Of a stretch of 64,000 nt of DNA, positions 56,692 to 64,000 are shown piece after piece. How positions within the stretch are numbered: position 1 is the first letter of the stretch; every line of letters begins with the position of its first letter. A program made the translations under genes and the position numbers. The notes under the pieces are model-generated. The model saw only the letters and a list, made by a program, of their open reading frames with translations, ran no database searches and was not told the origin of the DNA. The DNA lies in the NCBI GenBank assembly GCA_024500155.1, contig CM044874.1, positions 47,910,384 to 47,974,383 on the forward strand, written 5' to 3'. Origin of the DNA: Chenopodium formosanum (Eukaryota; Streptophyta; Magnoliopsida; Caryophyllales; Amaranthaceae).

Positions 56692-58565
56692 GTGTAATGT
56701 CTCATTCAAGCTTGGGGGAGGGTTTTCTATATATCATGTTTGGTGGGATTTTGATTCATATATTCTATGCACCTTTGTATATGCTTTTCCATATTTCTTT
56801 ATTTTGAAAAATCCCAAAAAGATTTTTGTTTATATCAAGGCAAAATTGCATTGTGTTTTGTATTGTTCTTGCTTTGGACATAATACTTTTGGACTTGTAT
56901 AGTTGAATGCTTTTCTTCAAATGGTAACAGTGTGCACGGTTTGAGAGTACGCTTGGTTGATTCTAGGATAAAGCATGCTAAGGTAGTTGGTTAGAACTAG
57001 TGGGACCATGAAACCGGATTCTACTTTTTTGTGGCATGGTGGTAGTTGCTTCCTATAGTCGAATTGACATCAATAGTGAGTTTTTGATACATCCATGTGA
57101 GGTTCATTATTTTTCAAGCCTTCAACATATATTTGCATGAGCGACATGGATCCTTGACTATTACGGACCTAATCTAGAATCTTGACTCATAATTCTCAAA
57201 CTCGAGGCCGAGCCATCTAGGGAGGACAAAGGCATCTTTTCGGGGTTGTAATTTTTCTTTTCTAGGTTAATTTTCTTTCTTTTTAGTTCAATGGGTAAAT
57301 TTTCCTTCTTGCTAACCATTTGAGCATTTTCCCTTCTTTTCAAGCCACATCTTTAGATCTTGAGCCTTTTGTTTCATTTTCGTTTCCATTCTTGGTTTTG
57401 TGAAGCAATTGAACATTATTATTGGAGTTTGTGGTGGAGAAGTTTGGATATTTGGTTCTATTGAAAGCAAGTTTTTGTTGTGATATTTGTGTGAATAATG
57501 GCAAATGAATAAATGTAAAAGCCGTCCAAAGTTAAAAAAAGGCAAGGACAATGCAAATGCAAAATTGTAAAAGCCGTCCTAAGTTAAAGAGGCATGGACA
57601 GTTGCTTTGAAAGAAATTAAAAAAAAAAAGTGAAAATGAGAAAATTTCAAAAATATTTCGATGTAATTTCTTTTCCCTTTTCAAGCATTAAGGACAATGC
57701 TTCCTTTAAGCTTGGGGGAGAAGCGTTTACGCTTTTGTATATATGATTGTGGTTTTAGCTTTGAATAAGCTTAGGGGAGTGAGATTGTTTTTGTTTGGCG
57801 ATTTCTTGGTTATGAGGAGAAGGTTTGATCACCCTTTGCTTCACTAATTAGGATTACTGCCAAATTCTAAATTCTAAGCCTACCCTCAACCCTTTTTGCC
57901 CTTACGTTACAACCATTGGGAAAGACCTTTCGACCTAGAGGTTAAGTCATATACCGAGGGAGGGCATTATGAGTTAAAGCCTAAGGAGAGGGGATGCATT
58001 GTCAAGACGTCGAGTAGCCCAAAATTATCTCTTTTTCCGGTTCCATCGAGGAACTTTTGAGATGCTCACTAGGGGAAGTTATGAGACTAGTAGGGAGAAC
58101 GCGGTAAAACCGTTTGGGATGAAAGTGGATTGCGAAAACTAGTTCCTATACTTAGCATATTTATGTATTAATCAACCTCGGGTATCTTGAAACGTGCACT
58201 CCCTTACATTTGCATTCATTTGTGCTTGTACATTTGGAAAAGTCCTTTCATGAACATGTGTTTGTTTTTCTTTTATTTTTATTTCCTTCTCATGCTTTGC
58301 CTTGTTTGTATTACTACAAGAGTTATAGGTTAATCTCTTAGGAAACCTTTACGAGAGCATCACTCGTCCTCTAGGGAGATCTAGGGGTTTAAATGGCTTG
58401 TCTTTAGTTGCTAAAATTAACCGTGATTCCTACAAAAGTGAGTTAGTGTATATTCTCATCCTCTATCTTTCTTGTTTCTTTCTTTGCTTGAATAAATTCA
58501 TCATTTTCCCTTGGGTTGGATTTTATTTTGCTCGAGGACGAGCAAAATTTTAGCTTGGGGGAATT
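56692..58565 (+). other. 3' untranslated part of the plus-strand element with repeated purine tracts
   Basis: Non-coding. AGCTTGGGGGAG-type words occur near 56709, 57711 and 58553, with a weaker AGCTTAGGGGAG near 57768. The last, AGCTTGGGGGAATTTA, abuts the 3' LTR and is the presumed primer. Confidence 0.65.
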
Positions 58566-60619
58566 TAATGAGCGTCATTTATGGCGCTCAAAAGAATAAG
58601 ATTTAGGTCCTTTTTCTATATTTTAATATAATTTTCTTAGTTTTCCTTGTTTTTCCATTTTAATAACTCATTTTGAGTTTTGATTAGTTTTTCATGATTT
58701 TAGCCCTTAATTCATAGATTTAGTTTTATTTCTTTTATTTTTACTTTATTTATTTTTATTTTATTTATTTTATTTTATTTGTCTCCTTTTTCGGTTGTTC
58801 GTGTAGGTGATTGTTCGGGACAAGACACGATCCAAATTGTCATATTCGGAGTTTCAATGTTCAAGCTTGATGTTTTGAGGTCTTAGATTCAAAATCAATA
58901 AAGTGTTGCAACAATATCAAGCAAACAAGTCTATCTCATAAAGCAGCCACCCCAACGCAGCAGGATAGGTAGCTGCGGACGCGGTTTTGTTTCACCAAAA
59001 CAACAAAAACCGACCAGGAAGTCACCGCGGTCTGGCCGCAGGCTCACCGCGGGCCCGACCCAAAACCCACGGGCGCGGGCGTCGTGCCCTGTCCAGCCAA
59101 CTCTCAGTCACGCACTTCCCCTGTTCCCGCAATTAACACGCAATTCACCTCCAATCACCACCAATATCCCGCAACAGCAAACAAACCCAAGTAGCAGCGA
59201 TTCAACCAGCCACCACAACTCACCTCTTAGCGCAACCAACCGCAATTGTCGCCTCTAACTAATTCACCGCCGGTAGCCTCCAACATCAACAATTTGAAAG
59301 TAGCAACATCAACATTAAACTCCAATTGAAGACCTATATGTGCGCTCATCATGAGGGTGGTCAACCCCATTGATGCGTGTGCACAAGCTAGGTGCACATT
59401 GAGTCGTTGATCTTGACTAATCTTGGCAATCTAACGGTGATGGTTGATGTTTGTTTGATGGCGTGAAGTAGGGGATAATTTCCCAAATAAGAGCAGCCAA
59501 AGAATTGAGAAAGAAGTCTGACTTCTTTTATTTATTTTTCCTTTTTATTTTGATTTCCTTTTATTTCTTTTCTTTTCTATTTATTTTTCTTTCTTATATT
59601 TTCTATATTTCCCCTTTTTAGCCTTATTTTACTTAGTTTTTTTTCTCTAGTATAAATACTCATTTTGGGGTAAAAATTAAGAGAACAATTTTAGATCAAT
59701 TTTTAGGCCACATTTTCTTAGCTTAGTTGAGAGCTTCTCTCTCTAGATCTAGGGTTAGTTTAGGAGTAGTTTTAGAGAGAGAAAGTGAGGGATTTCAATG
59801 GTGGTTTGAGAGATTTAAGATTCAATGGTGACAATTGTATTGAAGATCTTCTTAATCAATCAATGAGCATTTCTCACTCTCTCTCCTCTTTATTTGCTTT
59901 GTCTAATTTCATTGTTTGATTTGGTTTTGATGTTTGATGTTTGATTAGAGTAATTGTTCTTGATATTTTGTTGATTCTTGATTCCTTTAGTTGATTGTTG
60001 ATAGATGATGATATTATTTGAGTAGTTGTTGGCTAGGAATTGGGTGAAACTTGTATAATTGATTAATTGTGATTAATTTGGGGATTGTGTTGATTAATTG
60101 TTGAGATTAAAGTGATTAATGTAAGTTTGCATGGTGTAATTCGATTAGGCCTTGAGAATTATGCTAGATTGCATTGTAATTGCTAATGACACGAACAATT
60201 GACTTAGGGATTGCAATTATCGATTGGTTTTGATTGTGATTCTCTTGATTTGTTATTCATAGTGAACCCTAGCTTAATAATTAGGAGATAGCTCTTTGTT
60301 TCCAATTGATTGCTCTTATCATTAGTCCTCACAACCTTTGATTGGCATGCTCTTCCACGTTGTTGCAATTGAGGTGATTACTTGTTAATCCCCGTTCCTA
60401 GTGTTTTATTATCTTGGTTACTTGTATTGTTAGTTGTTAGTATTCACTCTTACCTTCGTCTTCGACCTAGATTAGGCCCATAATTGAAAGTGCTTGAACA
60501 TTACCTTTCCTTTGGGTTTGACCCTTGACTTGCCTCTATACTCGTATTTAGGTTTGTTAAGTGTTTATAAATTTAGTTTGACCAAGGGAAGATTAGATAA
60601 CGATCTAGTTTTCCACTCG
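58566..60619 (+). repeat. 3' LTR of the plus-strand element
   Basis: Matches the 5' LTR from ATGAGCGTCATTTATGG to CACTCG. Its first bases read TA where TG is expected. The GC-rich block is shorter (58974..59095). Confidence 0.85.
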
Positions 60620-60621
60620 CC

Positions 60622-61608
60622 AGGTTTCCATTTGGAGCTCCTTTCTTTAGGTTTTGGCTTTGAAAATGGCCCAATAGGTGTGATCAAGCCTTGACCGTAA
60701 AGGTGATCAAAGGCTGCATCATAAGTCATTTCTAAAGGAGTGTAAGTTCTTTTCTTCTTGGGCAATGGAGCATCAAGAGCTAACACTTCATTGAGATCAA
60801 CTTGGCTTATATTGTTGGTAGTATTTTCGTGCTTAGAAGACGAAGAAGAAGGATGGTCGTTCTTCTTGTTTTTCCAAGTGTTATTATTATTACTACCAGC
60901 AGTCTTTATTAGCTTATCCTCGATATTGATGCCGATGTCGTATACAGCTTCGAAAGTGTTCAGTGGAAGAAATTTGAGATGTTCCCTATATTTGTGAGTT
61001 AGATTTTGAATAAGGAGGCGAACCATCTCTCTTTATTTGGGTGGATCTACCAAGAGTGAAGCCGTTTCCCTCCACCTGTTCAGATAAGTGGTGAAGCCTT
61101 CATTCTCTTTCTGTTTGAGAATGGAGAGTTCACGTTCAGAAGTTTTACTTTGAATGTTACACTTGTAACGATTCATGAAACTTTCGGTGACATTTTGCCA
61201 AGTCGCAGTACGCTTGGTATCTAGGGAATAAAACCATTGTTGGCAAGCATGTTCTAAGGAGAGAGGGAACACCGTAGGGAAGAGTGTTACGTCCAATCCC
61301 TTAAGAGCCATGGTTGTAGAGAACGCCTTCAAATGGAATATTGGATTGTCAGTAGGCTTGAACTTTGGAATATCAACATTGGAGAACTTTTTAGGGAGTC
61401 TGTCCTTCACATCCAAAGGAGTGGGAGGCCGTTCCACATAGGTGAAATCCTAAAAAATCTTGCTCATTTGCTCTTTGATCTTGTCCATTGCAGCCGCAGT
61501 AACATTATTTTGCTCTTGTGTGTTGACTCTGGTAGTGAGTGCTTGCAACATGGTAGACATTGTTTCAATGGACTTTTTAATGCTCTCAATATCTTCCTTA
61601 GTGGCCAT
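60622..61608 (-). pseudogene. gag capsid of the Ogre/Tat-like element
   Basis: The ATG at 61608 (MATKEDIESIKKSIETMSTM) starts a coiled-coil-like N-terminus. The capsid domain (61437..60900) has KKFSNVDIPKFKPTDNPIFH, then FPLSLEHACQQWFYSLD, FMNRYKCNIQSKTSERELSI and ENEGFTTYLNRWRETASLL. This is the Ogre/Tat retrotransposon gag pattern (PF03732), which forms virus-like particles. Two in-frame stops (near 61455 and 61033) and the insertion at 60620 break it. The downstream linker has TYTPLEMTYDAAFDHLYGQG and a proline/lysine-rich end. Confidence 0.83.
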
Positions 61609-62365
61609 TGGGACAAACTGAAAGTAGTTTGAAGGTGATGAGTGATGTGGAGATGGTGAAGTTCTCTTTAAAGCCTAAAAGGTTGATGAAGTAACGACTC
61701 GAACCGTACCAATCTATCCCTGCTCCTTGACCAAGTACTGTGAAATGAAATAAATTCACTTAATTGTTTGACTCATTGCTCAAGATAGGAAAGGAAGGAA
61801 AAAATAGACATTTGAAAATAGGTGAGAAAACTCCACTCATTTTTTTATTATGACGAAAAAAAGGGTGCATGAACCTAGTATACGATCATAAACGACCTGG
61901 TGCACAACTCGAGTCGGAACATAAAGAAAGTGTGTGGACTATACTTGAATCGTGAGTGATTAAGTGATGTTATAAGACTCGTGGTATGATCGTATGGTTA
62001 GACATGTGAACAGGAACCAAAATAACTGATGCGAGGACTGAATTAACACGGAAGACTAAAAAAAAGCTGACTGGACTTATTTCCTAGGCACCGTGACACG
62101 GCAAACTGTACCATGTCACGGTACAAGCTGCCGTGACGCGGTGATTATTTCCCTTTTTTTTACTTTTTTTTTGTTGGAAATCCACCGTGCCACGGTGGAA
62201 ACTGCCGTGACACAGTGAACTTTCCCGTGGCATGGTGGATGCTGATGTGGCACGACATTTTTTTTTTGCGCTAATTACTAAGTGAATACGGTCCATTGAC
62301 AATCGTTAGTCATAAAATAATCCACCATAAACAAAGAAAGATCGTTAAGGTTAGGATCAATATGT
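61609..62365 (-). other. leader of the Ogre/Tat-like element
   Basis: Non-coding DNA upstream of gag. Repeats of CCGTGACACGG, CCGTGCCACGG and CCGTGGCATGG type at 62087..62262 are the same words as in this element's LTR. No primer site recognised here. Confidence 0.5.
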
Positions 62366-63625
62366 CCTACTATATATTTGTTGTTTTCTAGAGCTGATAG
62401 TGTTTTTGTGAAGCTTCTCTTCCAAGCCTTCTTGAAATTCTCGGGTGCTTCTAGGCTTTCTGCTAATCTTGATAAAAGTGAAGTCTATTTTGGAGGAGTT
62501 TCTGTTGATGTTCAGACAGAGCTGAGAGAGCTTTTTGGTGTTTCTCAAGGTACTATTCCTTTTAGGTATCTTGGGGTTCCTCTCTCTTCCAAGAAGCTTA
62601 CTATTGCTCAGTGTAGGCCTTTGGTGGAGAAGGTGACTGCTAGAATCCAAGGGTGGATGGCTAAACACTTGTCCTATGCTGGGAGGCTTCAGTTGGTGAA
62701 GAGTGTGTTGTTTGGTATTCAGACATGTTGGGCTCAAATTTTTATCTAGCTAAAGAAAATTCTGAAAGATATCGAGGCTAGATTCAGGTGCTTTCTTTGG
62801 ACTGGATCCTCTGCCCCTGCTAAGAAATCTTTGGTTGCTTAGAATTATGTCTGTCTTCCTAAAGTCTGTGGTGGCTGGAACTTGCTTTCTCTTCCTGAGT
62901 GGAATAAAGCAGCTGTCACTAAGTTACTTTGGGATATTGCTCACAAGGCTGATAATCTTTGGGTTAAGTGGGTCCATATCTATTATTTCAAGCATAAAGA
63001 TTATTGGACCACTCCTACCCCTGCTAAATGCTCTTGGTTTTTGAAGAAGATTCTGAGTTGTAGGGATATTGTGAATGATCAAGGGGGATGGGATGGTTTT
63101 ATACAGCGCGATAAGATGAAAATCAAGAAGCTTTATGCTGCTATTAGGCCTCAAGTTCCTAAGGTTCCTTGGAAGAGGGTCATTTGTCATAACTTAGCAA
63201 CTCCTAAAAGTGTTTTTATCTTGTGGCTAGCTTTATGGGATAGGCTTGTCACTAAGGATAGGTTGCTTCAATGACACATCTCTTGTGATCCAAGGTGTTT
63301 CTTTTGCTTGAATATCAATGAAAGTGTTCAGCACTTATTCTTTGATTGTGAGTACTCTAGACAGGTTTGGAACAAGGTGTTAAGTGTCTTACATGTTTCC
63401 AAGCCTGTTCAGCAGTTTGGCGATGAGATTGAATGGTTGAAGAAAATCTGCAGAAGTTCTAGATTGAAAAACAAAGTGATCCAAGTTGCCTTCACTGAAA
63501 CAGTCTATGGTATTTGGATACAGAGGAATGCAGTTTTGTTTACTGGTTGTTGCAAGCCTGTTGATGTCCTAGTTAGGGACATTATCTTTCATTCAGCCTG
63601 TAGAATCCCAGCGGGAAGCAAATAA
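62366..63625 (+). mobile_element. second L1-type LINE fragment
   Basis: RT thumb region (SANLDKSEVYFGGVSV, then FRYLGVPLSSKKLTIAQCRP and GRLQLVKSVLFGIQT), connector (VCGGWNLLSLPEWN, WNKAAVTKLLWDIAHK) and zf-RVT (PWKRVICHNLATPKSVFILW, then CFFCLNINESVQHLFFDCEY). Ends at TAA 63622..63624 without an RNase H, so a different LINE family from the one at 42003. It has stops near 62746, 62838 and 63272. The catalytic palm is missing at the 5' side. Confidence 0.85.
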
Positions 63626-63659
63626 TTGATTGCTTAGTTGGTTTATCAGGGAGCTGCTT

Positions 63660-64000
63660 CTATTGTTCTGTTTTACTGTTGCTGTTGCTGTTGCTGGTTC
63701 TATTGCTGATGTTGCTGAATTCTGCTACTGTTGCTGTCTTTTTTCTGTTGTTGTTGCTGAATTCTGCTGCTGTTGCTGGTTTCTGTTGCTGCTGCTGGCT
63801 TCTGCCACTGTTGCTGTGTCCTGTTGCTGCTGCTGTTCTCTATAGCAGCTTCTATTTTCTGTTGTTGTTGGTGATTTCAACTACTGTTGTTGGTTTTTGC
63901 TGCTGTTGCTAGTTTCTGTTGCTGTTGCTGATTTCTGTTCCTGCTGCTAATTTCTGTTGCTGCTGCTAATTTCTGTTGCTGCTGCTAATTTCTGTTGCTG
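63660..64000. repeat. CTG/TTG-rich repeat in the LINE tail
   Basis: Degenerate (TGTTGCTGC)n. The last 80 bp become a regular 19-bp unit TTGCTGCTGCTAATTTCTG, three or more copies, running off the window. The open frames it creates are not genes. Confidence 0.9.

Larger units (their letters stand above)
52713..60619 (+). mobile_element. plus-strand non-autonomous LTR element coding a gag-like protein only
   Basis: LTRs 52713..54810 and 58566..60619 (about 2.1 kb each, similar with small indels), Athila-type primer site at 54817, purine tract ending at 58565, one broken gag-like coding region. The internal part is 3.75 kb with no protease, RT or integrase. It sits in the gag gene of the Ogre/Tat-like element in the opposite orientation. 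LTR ends are uncertain by a few bases and no clean target duplication is seen. Confidence 0.85.
46375..62345 (-). mobile_element. Ogre/Tat-like retrotransposon, gag only, split
   Basis: 3' LTR at 46375..49852, purine tract at 49853, tandem-repeat-rich 3' region (50050..51380), gag zinc knuckle (52585..52712), gag capsid (60622..61608), then leader with CCGTGACACGG repeats (62087..62262). The 5' LTR is not seen before the LINE at 62366 and probably lies beyond the window. Between the zinc knuckle and the 3' repeats there is no protease, RT or integrase, so the element is non-autonomous or has lost pol. A plus-strand element sits inside gag. Confidence 0.72.

Noticed and set aside
63630..63912. 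Cysteine- and leucine-rich frames at the window end
   Set aside because: Translations of the CTG/TTG repeat.

Overview
This is nuclear DNA from a flowering plant, probably a eudicot. It is AT-rich, one host gene has many short introns, and the rest is densely nested plant transposons (Ty3/gypsy of the Athila and Tat/Ogre types, hAT, CACTA, Mutator-like, Stowaway-type MITEs, L1-type LINEs). Nothing in the window fixes the species. The one host gene I can call with confidence is an eight-exon, minus-strand SYP71-type Qc-SNARE (syntaxin) at 4139..6295.

Layout. 1..4138 is AT-rich intergenic DNA with a possible exon at the very edge, a Stowaway relic, poly-A tracts and a 200-bp duplication. 4139..6295 is the syntaxin gene. 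From 6459 a 600-bp tandem array leads into a nest: an outer hAT element (8030..23911) contains a small hAT element (8132..8794) and a split solo LTR (9061..22688). The solo LTR contains a non-autonomous Athila-like retrotransposon (10901..21933), whose gag-protease frame is split by a CACTA element (16550..18387). Most boundaries are supported by target-site duplications read from the sequence: 8 bp for hAT (one exact, one 6/8), CAATA, GGGGT and TTC.

24007..24282 is a foldback MITE. 24712..40645 is a decayed minus-strand Tat-lineage retrotransposon with gag, protease, RT, RNase H, an archaeal-type RNase H and integrase, plus a plus-strand antisense gene at its 3' side. That antisense gene is cut by three LTR insertions. 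40888..41998 is a foldback element carrying a Stowaway MITE. 42003..44262 is a 5'-truncated LINE. 44442..46370 is a Mutator-like element containing a second one (9-bp TSD) that carries a piece of an eIF4A-III helicase gene. From 46375 to beyond 62345 lies a minus-strand Ogre/Tat-like element that has gag but no visible pol. It is split by a plus-strand, LTR-bounded element (52713..60619) coding only a gag-like protein. The window closes with a second LINE fragment (62366..63625) and a CTG/TTG-rich repeat.

The repeated theme is retroelements that keep LTRs, primer site and some gag but lack or have lost pol, and so would need enzymes from relatives. A second theme, possibly the most novel, is that several unrelated LTR families here carry short GC-rich palindromic or repeated blocks upstream of the TATA box in otherwise AT-rich LTRs. 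One family repeats the same palindromes in pairs upstream of its second coding region.
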